NCBI GenBank assembly: GCA_013003465.1
Contig: JABDIZ010000055.1
Location: 1 to 10,623 of the forward strand
Direction of reading: 5' to 3'
DNA length: 10,623 nucleotides
Source: Rhodothermaceae bacterium
GTDB lineage: Bacteria > Bacteroidota > Rhodothermia > Rhodothermales > Rubricoccaceae
Shown: in pieces, positions 1 through 6,526 of the stretch
Layout: each line of letters opens with the position of its first letter
Position numbering within the stretch: the first letter of the stretch is position 1
The notes under the pieces: generated by a model
What the model was told of the DNA's origin: nothing
The model's database searches: none
The model's input: the letters and a program-made list of their open reading frames with translations, nothing else
Position numbers and translations under genes: made by a program

Positions 1-53
1 GTGGTGAGGCCGAGCGCCTGAACGTCCTGAACGCACTCCAGGGTTCCCAGCCA

Positions 54-2285
54 CTAATCGCCGTTCTTGAACGCCCAGCCGACGCCGGCATCGTCGTACA
101 GACGTGCGGTGAAGGCGCCCGGCGTGGGATAGACGTGGAGCGTGAGTTCCTCTACGGGGTTCTCCTCCACATGCTGCAGCACGGGCTGGAACGGCACGAT
201 GGAACCGGCCTTGACGAACAGCGGCAGCCGATCCAGCGGCGTTTCGACGGGTACCACAGTGCCTCCATCCCCGGGATGATGGCGGCCGGTGTGCACGTCG
301 TACCAGCCGCCGGGCACGGGTGGGAGGTAGGCATTCATCTGGATCTGACCAGCGTCCAGCACCGGATAGGCCAGCAGGCTGGATCCGAGGTAGAACCCGA
401 GGGGGGCCTCACGGCGGATCGTTTCATCGGCCGGGTGGGGGAGGGCAAGCGGACGCAGCATCGGAAGCCCGTCGGTGGCCGCCTCCCAGAGCAAGGTGTA
501 GAAGTAGGGCAGGAGCCGGTAGCGCAGCTCGATCGCTTCGCGGCATATGCGTTCGACCTCCTCGCCGAACACCCAGGGCTCCTGCGGCGGCGTGCCCAGC
601 GTCGTATGGTTACGGAAGAGCGGCATCAGCGCGCCGAGTTGGGTCCAGCGCGCCAGCAACTCGCCGTCTGGTGTTCCCACGAACCCGCCCACATCGGCAC
701 CGACGAAGGGGGTCCCGCTCACGCTCAGCGAGAGGCACTGCTCGACCGCCAGCTTGAGATGGTCCCACGACGAGGTATTGTCGCCGGTCCAGGTGGTGCC
801 GTAGCGCTGCGTACCGGCGTACGCGGCGCGGGTGATGGTAAACGGCCTCCGTTCAGGGGCCAGGCGGAGCAACCCCTCGTAGGTCGCGCGCAGCATCTGC
901 ATTCCATATGCATTATGGACCTCGGCATGATCGGTCGGATGCCCGTCGTAGTCGTGGCGGAGGTCCTCGGGCATGGTAATGGCCGTGGCTTCCTCTAGGT
1001 CTTCGATGAACACGGCGGGCTCGTTCATGTCGTTCCAGACCCCGGCCACGCCTTGCTTCAGCAGTTCGGCATGGAGGGGGCCCCACCAGTCACGCACGGC
1101 AGGGTTGGTGAAGTCAGGGAAGTGACAGGCGCCGGGCCAGACCTTGCCCGTGTACGGGGAGCCGTCGGGTTGTTTGATGTAGGCATCGTGGGCGTGTCCG
1201 GCTCGGGCAATCCCGTAGGCAGGGTCGTCGGCCTTGACACCAGGGTCGATGATCACGATGCTCTGAAAGCCGTCCTGCTTCAGATCGGCGATGAGGCCCG
1301 CAGGATCGGGGAAGGCGTCGCGGTCCCAGGTGAACACGCGGAAGCCGTCCATGTAGTGAATGTCGAAGTAGAGCGCGTCGCACGGGATGCGGCGGGCGCG
1401 GAGCTCGCGCGCGACCTCGCGGATCTCCCCCTCATTCCGGTACGAGTAGCGGCATTGGTGGTAGCCGAGCGCCCACTTCGGGAGCATCGGGGTGCGGCCC
1501 GTGAGCCGCGCGAACTGCTGGAGAACGGCGAGCGGCGTGGCGCCTGCCAGTACATAGTAGTCGAGGGCCGATCCGGGCGCCTCGACGCGAAGCCGGTCGT
1601 TCGCTTCGGCACCGAGGTCCACCGTCATGCGCTGCGTCGTGTCAACGAAGAGGCCGCAGGCGGCGCCGTCATGCAGCGACAGTAGAAACGGAATGGACTT
1701 GTAGAGAGGATCGGTGCCGCGTTGGTATTCGAAGGCGTCGGTGTTCCACAACGCGAACCGGTGACCGCGGCGGTCGAGCGTGACCGTTTTGTCGCCGAGG
1801 CCGAAGAGCCGCTCGCCGGGCCGAAGCCGGGCCGAGAGGGCCACGTGGGAGACGGTGTCCGTGCCGTTGGAGCCCGCGTTCTCCCAGGCCGGGCCTGCTT
1901 CATCGGCGAACAGGATGCGGCCGGTCGCGTCCAGAATCTGCAGGCGGCACGTAGTCTTTTCGGTCTGTATCGTCAGCGCACCGGTCTGGATGCGGACTAT
2001 CGCATCGTTCTCCTCAACGGTCAGCGCCGATGGGCCGTGCCAGGTCGTACCGGGGTCAAGGGCGTACGAGAAGTCCCGTCCAAAGCTCGCCCCGGGCGGT
2101 GCCACGCGCAGGCGAACCACGTCGTCGGTGAGCAGGAGGAGCCGGAGGCGTGCCTCCCCGCAGTGCAACGTGACGGTGGCCTTGTCGTGCTCGACCGCAG
2201 TGATGGCGCCGAGCGTGGTGAACCCCTGGGGGTCCTTCAAGGCAGGGGGATCGGAGAAGGTGGCGGGGCGGCCGAGAAGCTCCAT
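54..2285 (-). CDS. Glycoside hydrolase family 31 alpha-glucosidase, probably C-terminally shortened
   Basis: This 743-residue protein should release glucose from the non-reducing ends of alpha-glucosides such as maltose or isomaltose. The catalytic (beta/alpha)8 barrel covers roughly residues 265-600. It carries the GH31 nucleophile motif WNDMNEP (Asp419), the acid/base region TWTGDN (Asp502), the substrate-site segment GYHQCRYSY (272-282) and FRNH (557-560). Residues 1-260 form the N-terminal beta-sandwich, and 610-743 cover the proximal and start of the distal C-terminal beta domains. No signal peptide is visible, so it is probably cytoplasmic. The sequence ends at FKNGD, inside a motif (DDG...Y.xGxY) after which family members usually have many more residues, so the distal domain is missing or cut by a nonsense codon. 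A LacI-type operator and promoter lie upstream. Family assignment is firm; exact substrate is unknown. Confidence 0.95.
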   Translation of the reverse strand: MELLGRPATFSDPPALKDPQGFTTLGAITAVEHDKATVTLHCGEARLRLLLLTDDVVRLRVAPPGASFGRDFSYALDPGTTWHGPSALTVEENDAIVRIQTGALTIQTEKTTCRLQILDATGRILFADEAGPAWENAGSNGTDTVSHVALSARLRPGERLFGLGDKTVTLDRRGHRFALWNTDAFEYQRGTDPLYKSIPFLLSLHDGAACGLFVDTTQRMTVDLGAEANDRLRVEAPGSALDYYVLAGATPLAVLQQFARLTGRTPMLPKWALGYHQCRYSYRNEGEIREVARELRARRIPCDALYFDIHYMDGFRVFTWDRDAFPDPAGLIADLKQDGFQSIVIIDPGVKADDPAYGIARAGHAHDAYIKQPDGSPYTGKVWPGACHFPDFTNPAVRDWWGPLHAELLKQGVAGVWNDMNEPAVFIEDLEEATAITMPEDLRHDYDGHPTDHAEVHNAYGMQMLRATYEGLLRLAPERRPFTITRAAYAGTQRYGTTWTGDNTSSWDHLKLAVEQCLSLSVSGTPFVGADVGGFVGTPDGELLARWTQLGALMPLFRNHTTLGTPPQEPWVFGEEVERICREAIELRYRLLPYFYTLLWEAATDGLPMLRPLALPHPADETIRREAPLGFYLGSSLLAYPVLDAGQIQMNAYLPPVPGGWYDVHTGRHHPGDGGTVVPVETPLDRLPLFVKAGSIVPFQPVLQHVEENPVEELTLHVYPTPGAFTARLYDDAGVGWAFKNGD

Positions 2286-2344
2286 CGAGCGAGACGAGGG
2301 CGATGCGGCGTGCTCAGGCGGAGAGAACCAGAGGCCGCGAAGAA

Positions 2345-2358
2345 TGTAAGCGCTTACG
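2345..2358 (-). promoter_or_regulatory. LacI-family operator (GTAAGCGCTTAC palindrome) of the GH31 gene
   Basis: Positions 2346-2357 form a perfect 12-bp palindrome, GTAAGCGCTTAC, with the AAGCGCTT core typical of LacI/GalR-family operators (CcpA cre, MalR and similar). The site begins 6 nt downstream of the -10 box and covers the expected transcription start. A bound repressor would therefore block RNA polymerase, and a sugar ligand would relieve this. The repressor gene is not in the window. The nearest plus-strand gene is far away, so the GH31 gene is the only plausible target. Confidence 0.75.
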
Positions 2359-2364
2359 CATTCG

Positions 2365-2394
2365 AGTATACTCCGGCCGTCGAAAGCGATGCAA
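2365..2394 (-). promoter_or_regulatory. Sigma70-type promoter of the GH31 gene
   Basis: Read on the minus strand, TTGCAT (2389-2394) is followed after 18 nt by TATACT (2365-2370). The -10 box matches TATAAT at five of six positions and the -35 box matches TTGACA at three. Transcription would start near 2358, leaving a leader of about 70 nt before the ATG at 2285. The LacI-type palindrome lies just downstream of the -10 box, which supports the promoter call. Confidence 0.65.
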
Positions 2395-2414
2395 GGCCGG
2401 GGGCAATCCTGCGC

Positions 2415-2939
2415 TCAAGCAGCTGCGCGCACCGTCCGGTTGAGCTGGCGAGAATGCCGCGCCGTGTGGGCCACAAGAAAGCGCAGCGCGTCCTTCGCGG
2501 TGAGTGGTCCCGCGTAGGGATGACGGACCAGCCCCACGGTTGCCAAGTCTTCCGGGATAGACGCCGCCGCCTCCCAGCGCGGCGCCAGCGCGGTCCACTG
2601 GGTTCGCAGCTCTTCGTAGGGCATGCCTTGCAGAGCCAGGTCGGGGACCGTCGTAGGGGCCTGAAAACGCTGAGGCGAACGCATCGCCATCAACAGGGCC
2701 GTCGCCTTGGCGCGCGAGGGTCCGCCTAGATCCTTGCGCGCGTCGCCGCGTTCGAGTTGGCGCTCCAGACCGGTCAGCATCGAGCGCTCGGCCTTGAAGA
2801 CGTGCTCCCCAATTTCCAGTGGCGACCACGTGTCAGCAGACGGGGAGGCGGTGCGTGCGTCGGGTGGGAGGGCCGCGAGCGCTTCAAGAAACGCATCGCG
2901 CTCGTGGGCGAGATCATTCAGGAGGGAACGGAGAGACAT
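2415..2939 (-). CDS. DinB-like four-helix-bundle protein
   Basis: This 174-residue protein resembles the DinB/DUF664 superfamily, metal-binding four-helix bundles that include bacillithiol-, mycothiol- and glutathione-dependent transferases and many uncharacterised members. Likely metal ligands are His46 (in IGEHVFKAE) and His158/His162 (in AHTARHSRQ), the usual three-histidine arrangement. The segment HPYAGPLTAKDALRFL (140-155) before the last helix also fits the family. The open frame extends upstream to 3272, but that part is low-complexity and overlaps another small gene. ATG at 2939 gives a normal family length and begins directly with the first helix (MSLRSLLNDLAHERD). No Shine-Dalgarno sequence is visible. 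It lies 37 nt after a small gene on the same strand and probably shares its transcript. The substrate is unknown. Confidence 0.85.
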   Translation of the reverse strand: MSLRSLLNDLAHERDAFLEALAALPPDARTASPSADTWSPLEIGEHVFKAERSMLTGLERQLERGDARKDLGGPSRAKATALLMAMRSPQRFQAPTTVPDLALQGMPYEELRTQWTALAPRWEAAASIPEDLATVGLVRHPYAGPLTAKDALRFLVAHTARHSRQLNRTVRAAA

Positions 2940-2976
2940 GGGGCTGCGAAGCGAAGGGGCCCAAGCTACCCACAGA

Positions 2977-3177
2977 CTAGGCGAGCCCGCGCGGCGCGCG
3001 CGGGGGTATGCGCTTCGGTGACGGGGTTGCGTGAGAGGCCTCTGCTTTGGTCTGGACGTGGCTCTCGAGCTGCGCGAGACAGTCGGCGTAGCGGGACCAA
3101 GCAGAGGGATCGCCCGCGAGCCAGTCCGCACGGGCCTGGGCGAGGGCGCTGGTAAGCATCGAAGGGGCGGCGAGCAT
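2977..3177 (-). CDS. Small hypothetical protein upstream of the DinB-like gene
   Basis: This 66-residue frame (ATG at 3177, alternative ATG at 3159) is probably a real gene. Third codon positions are overwhelmingly G or C, like the neighbouring genes, and it sits 37 nt ahead of the DinB-like gene on the same strand. The core ALAQARADWLAGDPSAW and RYADCLAQLESHV would form two amphipathic helices, followed by a basic, proline-rich tail ending PRAPRGLA. No signal peptide or membrane segment is seen. I do not recognise the family and assign no function. The frame stays open further upstream into the antisense of yggS, but that portion looks like shadow sequence, so I chose the first ATG outside that gene. 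Confidence 0.5.
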   Translation of the reverse strand: MLAAPSMLTSALAQARADWLAGDPSAWSRYADCLAQLESHVQTKAEASHATPSPKRIPPRAPRGLA

Positions 3178-3265
3178 GGCAGAAATCCCGTCAAAGGGTG
3201 CGTGGAGAGATCGGTCCTGTGAGGCCTGCAAGGAGCCTGCCGGACAGGCGAACTGCTGATCGGGG

Positions 3266-3294
3266 CGGACACGAGGCCGTTGAGCAGGTAGATT
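3266..3294 (+). promoter_or_regulatory. Candidate promoter for yggS in the divergent intergenic region
   Basis: CGGACA (3266-3271) and TAGATT (3289-3294) are separated by 17 nt and each match the sigma70 consensus at four of six positions. Transcription would start about 35 nt before the yggS ATG. The wider divergent gap (3178-3334) holds only a small GCCTG/CAGGC hairpin (3235-3249) without a T-run, and no gene I can support. Confidence 0.3.
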
Positions 3295-3334
3295 CGGAAC
3301 CGTGCCGTGCCAATTGCTTCCCCCAGCCCGAACG

Positions 3335-4075
3335 ATGTCTTCCGTTTCCCTCGATGCGCTGACTGACCAGATCCGCGTGCGGACGGCCGAGGTGCAGGCC
3401 CGCATCGAGGCCGCCTGCGCCCGGAGTGGCCGGTCGCCTGACACCGTCACGCTCATCGCCGTCACGAAAACGTTCCCAGTGGAAGTAGTGCAGGCCGCGG
3501 TCGCGGCCGGGTTGCGGGATTTCGGCGAGAACCGCGTCCAGGAGTTGGTCGCCAAGTCCGATGTTCTCCCCGGCGAAGTCCTCGCCGGGGCGATTCGGTG
3601 GCACCTCATCGGCTCGCTTCAGCGGAACAAAGCCCGTGACGCCGCGGCCCGCGCCGACCTCTTTCATGCCCTCGACAGCATGCGGCTGGCCGAGGCGCTC
3701 GACAAACGCGCTGCACAGGAGGAGCGCGTGCTTCCGTGCCTCGTGCAGGTCAACGTGTCCGGCGAGGACACCAAGTCGGGAGTGGAGCCAGACGCCGTTC
3801 ATGCCTTCGTGGACGATCTCGCGGCTTTCGCACATCTCCGCGTTCTGGGGCTGATGACCCTGGCCGCGCCCGCCGCCTCGCCCGAGGAAGTCGATACGCT
3901 CGTACGTCCCCAGTTCCGGCACCTGCGTCGCTTGGCAGAATCGTACGGCGGCGCCAACCCGCACGCTACGACGACCATGCTCTCGATGGGTATGAGCGGC
4001 GATTACGAGGTCGCCATCGAGGAGGGGGCGACGCACGTGCGCCTGGGCACCGCTCTGTTCGGGGCGCGCGGCTGA
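3335..4075 (+). CDS. yggS: YggS/YlmE/PROSC-family PLP homeostasis protein
   Basis: This 246-residue protein belongs to the YggS (COG0325) family, single-domain alanine-racemase-fold proteins that bind pyridoxal 5'-phosphate and buffer cellular PLP and amino-acid pools without a known catalytic reaction. The PLP lysine is Lys45 in LIAVTKTF. Other hallmarks are FGENRVQE (63-70), WHLIGSLQRNKA, QVNVSGEDTKSG and the phosphate-binding end LSMGMSGDYEVAIEEG (216-231) followed by RLGTALFG. ATG at 3335 was preferred over the in-frame GTG at 3302, since it gives a start close to usual family N-termini. It heads a plus-strand run with a small membrane protein and divIVA. The same family (ylmE) adjoins divIVA in Firmicutes and Actinobacteria, so a link to division-cluster organisation is plausible. 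Confidence 0.95.
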   Translation: MSSVSLDALTDQIRVRTAEVQARIEAACARSGRSPDTVTLIAVTKTFPVEVVQAAVAAGLRDFGENRVQELVAKSDVLPGEVLAGAIRWHLIGSLQRNKARDAAARADLFHALDSMRLAEALDKRAAQEERVLPCLVQVNVSGEDTKSGVEPDAVHAFVDDLAAFAHLRVLGLMTLAAPAASPEEVDTLVRPQFRHLRRLAESYGGANPHATTTMLSMGMSGDYEVAIEEGATHVRLGTALFGARG

Positions 4076-4081
4076 GGGGAC

Positions 4082-4100
4082 GGCGCTTGCAGCGCTTTTT
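4082..4100 (+). terminator. Weak intrinsic terminator or attenuator after yggS
   Basis: GCGCT (4083-4087) and AGCGC (4091-4095) form a 5-bp GC-rich stem with a TGC loop, followed at once by TTTTT (4096-4100) and then a T-rich stretch. It lies 8 nt after the yggS stop and 15 nt before the next ATG. The stem is short, so it may only partly reduce transcription into the small membrane protein gene and divIVA. Confidence 0.4.
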
Positions 4101-4114
4101 CCTTAGTTTTGCCC

Positions 4115-4399
4115 ATGCTCTGGTTCGCTCTTCCGGTGGTGGTGCTCGCGGTGCTCCTCGTGGCGCTCGGGGCACGGGTGCGCCATCGCGAACGCACGGT
4201 GCTGGCCACCAGCGAGGCCCAAGCGAAGCGCCTGCGCCATCGGCTCGATGAGATGACGCGACGCCTTGCCCATGTCGTCCGCGCGACGGAGGCAACCCGG
4301 ACGCTACCGGAGGCCGATGGGCCGCTCACGCTTCCGGCCGAGCGCCGCCCGGCGCGCCGCCGCCGGGCTCGCGACCTTCCTTCCACTCCCGGCTCCTGA
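4115..4399 (+). CDS. Small single-pass membrane protein with coiled coil, upstream of divIVA
   Basis: This 94-residue protein has one hydrophobic segment at residues 2-20 (MLWFALPVVVLAVLLVALGA), a heptad-like charged helix at about 24-60 (RERTVLATSEAQAKRLRHRL, then DEMTRRLAHVV) and a short basic tail (77-87, with ERRPARRRRAR). A TTG two codons upstream (4109) could also start it. It ends 11 nt before divIVA, so the two are very likely co-transcribed. The layout of one N-terminal helix plus coiled coil is like that of FtsL/FtsB-type division proteins or membrane scaffolds, but I see no sequence match and assign no function. The arginine-rich tail suggests the C-terminal part is cytoplasmic, the reverse of FtsL/FtsB. 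Confidence 0.75.
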   Translation: MLWFALPVVVLAVLLVALGARVRHRERTVLATSEAQAKRLRHRLDEMTRRLAHVVRATEATRTLPEADGPLTLPAERRPARRRRARDLPSTPGS

Positions 4400-4410
4400 G
4401 TCCCCCCGCC

Positions 4411-5589
4411 ATGAAGCTCTCGCCCCTCGATCTGCGCAAACAACAGTTCCGCACCACCTTCCGCGGCTACGACCCGGATGAGGTCCGCGGGTTCATCGAC
4501 AAGCTCGCGTCCGACTGGGAGGAGGTGCTGGAGGAGCACCGACAGGCGGAGGCGCGCGTCGCGGAGATGCAGCACAAGATGCAGCACTACGAGCGTGTGG
4601 AGATGGCGCTGCAGGAGGCACTGGAGGCCGCGCGCGAGACGGCCAAGCGGGCCGAGGAGTCGGCGAAGCACAAGGCCAAGATGATTGTGGAGGAGGCCGA
4701 ACTGCGGGCCCATCAGATCACGCAGGACGCCGAGCGGGAGCGCTACAACCTGCGACAGGACCTCGTCAAGCTGAACGCGCGGCAGACGGAAATCTCGGCG
4801 CGGCTGCGGGCCTTTCTCATGTCCGAGATGGAAGTGCTGGCGCAGTTCCAGGGCGATGACCCCATCGGCTTCATCAAGCTGATGTCGGCCGACGAGCACC
4901 GAACCCCGGCACTTCCGCCCGCGGCGGCGCCTGCTCCTGCAGAGACGCCGACTCCCTCCTCCGTCGCCTCGCCGACTGAATCGACCGCTGTACCGCCGAG
5001 GGAAGCGCCGATCTCTGCCCCCGAAGCCTCCGCACCTTCGCCCAAGCCTGCATCGCCCGCGCCTGAGCCCTCGGCCGCCGACCCTGCTCCCGCTCGCACG
5101 GCAGCGCCACCGGCCCCGCCCGTTGCTCCTGGGCCGACGCCAGAGGCAGCGCCCCCGGCAGCCAGTGGATCCGTCGCCGACTCTACTCCGACGCCCTCTG
5201 GTCCGGCCCCCGCCGAACCGCCCACTGCACCGGAGAAGCCGGCGTCGGAGTCGCAAGCTCCTGCGTCAGCCGAGGAGGAGACGGCATTGCCGACGTACCG
5301 CGACGTGCTCTCTGCGGCCAACCAGAGTGACCCGGAGGCCACGCCCGCGCCCTCGGTGTTCAGCTCGCGCTTCTTCCAGCCCAAGGAAGCAGGGGGCCCC
5401 GTGAAGCCAGAGGCGGCAGCACCGACGCCGCACGAGGAGCCTGCGTCCGGAGCCGAGCCAAACAACGAGAAGCAGGGGTGGAGCCTGCGTTCGCTTGTGA
5501 CCGGCAAGGCCGAGAAGGAGAAGTCCAGCGTGGTCGCCTCGGACGACGAGCGCGAGCGTATCCGCCGCATCCTCGAAGACCTGGATTGA
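4411..5589 (+). CDS. divIVA: DivIVA-domain polar/septal scaffold protein with long Pro/Ala linker
   Basis: This 392-residue protein starts with a canonical DivIVA membrane-targeting domain: LSPLDLRKQQF, then FRGYDPDEVRGFID. Phe17 and Arg18 fall at the same numbers as the membrane-inserting residues of Bacillus subtilis DivIVA. Residues 30-148 are a continuous coiled coil rich in E, R, K and Q. From about 165 to 290 the chain is a low-complexity Pro/Ala/Ser/Glu linker. It is interrupted by a more ordered island (TALPTYRDVLSAANQ to SSRFFQPKEAGG, 291-329) and ends in a charged tail (WSLRSLVTGK, then ERERIRRILEDLD). DivIVA proteins recognise curved membrane and recruit partners for septum placement, polar growth or chromosome anchoring. 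The island and tail are likely docking sites (inference). It is more than twice as long as the Bacillus protein because of the linker. Confidence 0.93.
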   Translation: MKLSPLDLRKQQFRTTFRGYDPDEVRGFIDKLASDWEEVLEEHRQAEARVAEMQHKMQHYERVEMALQEALEAARETAKRAEESAKHKAKMIVEEAELRAHQITQDAERERYNLRQDLVKLNARQTEISARLRAFLMSEMEVLAQFQGDDPIGFIKLMSADEHRTPALPPAAAPAPAETPTPSSVASPTESTAVPPREAPISAPEASAPSPKPASPAPEPSAADPAPARTAAPPAPPVAPGPTPEAAPPAASGSVADSTPTPSGPAPAEPPTAPEKPASESQAPASAEEETALPTYRDVLSAANQSDPEATPAPSVFSSRFFQPKEAGGPVKPEAAAPTPHEEPASGAEPNNEKQGWSLRSLVTGKAEKEKSSVVASDDERERIRRILEDLD

Positions 5590-5593
5590 GCAT

Positions 5594-5672
5594 AGGAGAG
5601 AGGTAGTAGAGAGGGGAGAGCCCTCCGCCAGCGTCTCTCGTTTGTCCTTCGCCCTTCCTCCGTAGCCCTTCC
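5594..5672 (+). other. Purine-rich then pyrimidine-rich spacer between divIVA and the phosphorylase gene
   Basis: The 87-nt gap starts with a run of almost only A and G (5594-5620, two T) and then becomes strongly C/T-rich up to the start codon of the next gene (from about 5634). GAGGG (5611-5615) can pair with CCCTC (5621-5625), and GAGAG (5616-5620) with CTCTC (5635-5639). These are alternative hairpins, and neither is followed by a long T-run. It may be a weak terminator, an mRNA structure or an untranslated leader; none is proven. Confidence 0.3.
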
Positions 5673-5676
5673 ACGC

Positions 5677-6516
5677 ATGTCTTTCGACCTCGATACATAC
5701 CGCCGACAGGTGGATGACGTGGCTTCGTTTCTCCGCGATGAGTTGGGCGACGCCGCACGCATCGGGCTGATCCTCGGCACCGGCCTCGGCAAGCTCGCCG
5801 AGGAGATTCAGGATGTACAGACGGTCATGTACGATGCCATTCCGCATTTCCCCGTCTCGACGGTCGAGAGCCACCACGGGCGGTTGTTGCGTGGGACGCT
5901 CGGCGGCGTGCCGGTGCTGGCGATGCAGGGACGTTTTCACCTCTACGAGGGCTACGACGCCAAGCAGATCACCTTCCCCGTGCGCGTGATGCACGCGCTG
6001 GGCATCGAGACACTGCTGATCTCGAACGCGGCGGGCGGCATGAACCCGCTCTTCCGGCGCGGCGACCTGATGCTGCTCACCGACCACATCAACCTGCAAG
6101 GCGTCAACCCGCTCACCGGCCCCAACCACGACGGCTGGGGGCCACGCTTCCCCGACATGAGTGAGGTCTACGATGCGGACCTCCGGCAGATCGCCGAGCA
6201 GGCCGCGCTCGACCGCGCCATCCGGTTGCAGCAGGGCGTGTACGTGGCCGTCGAAGGGCCGAACTTGGAGACGCGTGCCGAGTACCGCTTCCTCCGTCTG
6301 ATCGGGGCCGATGCCGTGGGGATGAGCACGGTGCCCGAAGTCATTGTGGCGCGGCACATGGGCATGCGCTGCCTGGCGATCTCGGTCATCACCGACGAGT
6401 GCTTCCCGGACGCGCTGGAGCCGGTCTCCATCGAAGACGTGCTGGCGGCGGCAGGCGAGGCCGAGCCCAAGCTCACGGTGCTCATGCGCGCCGTAGTGGA
6501 GCAGATGGGCGGCTGA
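5677..6516 (+). CDS. punA: Purine-nucleoside phosphorylase (trimeric PNP/MTAP family)
   Basis: This 279-residue enzyme should split purine nucleosides with phosphate into free base and (deoxy)ribose 1-phosphate in purine salvage. It has the full trimeric-PNP pattern: LGTGLGKL (33-40) and SHHGR (65-69) for phosphate, QGRFHLYEGY (84-93), ISNAAGGMN (115-123), EGPNLETRAEYR (193-204, with Glu202 matching human Glu201) and GADAVGMSTVPEVIVARH (210-227). Length is typical. The position equivalent to human Asn243 is Asp240 (in VITDECFPD). In human PNP the Asn243Asp change is reported to raise activity on adenosine, so substrate range may be broader than hypoxanthine and guanine nucleosides. It follows divIVA by 87 nt and converges with the next gene, whose stop is only 10 nt away. 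S-methyl-5'-thioadenosine phosphorylase is a less likely alternative. Confidence 0.93.
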   Translation: MSFDLDTYRRQVDDVASFLRDELGDAARIGLILGTGLGKLAEEIQDVQTVMYDAIPHFPVSTVESHHGRLLRGTLGGVPVLAMQGRFHLYEGYDAKQITFPVRVMHALGIETLLISNAAGGMNPLFRRGDLMLLTDHINLQGVNPLTGPNHDGWGPRFPDMSEVYDADLRQIAEQAALDRAIRLQQGVYVAVEGPNLETRAEYRFLRLIGADAVGMSTVPEVIVARHMGMRCLAISVITDECFPDALEPVSIEDVLAAAGEAEPKLTVLMRAVVEQMGG

Positions 6517-6526
6517 GTATAGGCCG

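Noticed and set aside
135..998. Long plus-strand open frame opposite the GH31 gene
   Set aside because: Antisense shadow of a clear GH31 gene; no recognisable domain and atypical composition.
2940..3272. N-terminal extension of the DinB-like protein by 111 residues
   Set aside because: Low-complexity Pro/Ser/Arg sequence without family similarity, overlapping a better-supported small gene in another frame.
3191..4036. Minus-strand open frame opposite yggS
   Set aside because: Shadow frame; yggS motifs on the plus strand are unambiguous.
4906..5290. Possible tandem repeat or CRISPR-like pattern in the divIVA linker
   Set aside because: The Pro/Ala codons are irregular; no repeat unit or spacer structure of constant length.
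4003..5792. Two long minus-strand frames (Arg/Gly- and Gly/Ala-rich) opposite the small membrane gene and divIVA
   Set aside because: Their repetitive composition is the reverse complement of the Pro/Ala-rich linker; DivIVA motifs fix the real frame.
5266..6357. Minus-strand open frame opposite the end of divIVA and the phosphorylase gene
   Set aside because: Shadow of two well-supported genes; GC-rich sequence leaves antisense frames open by chance.
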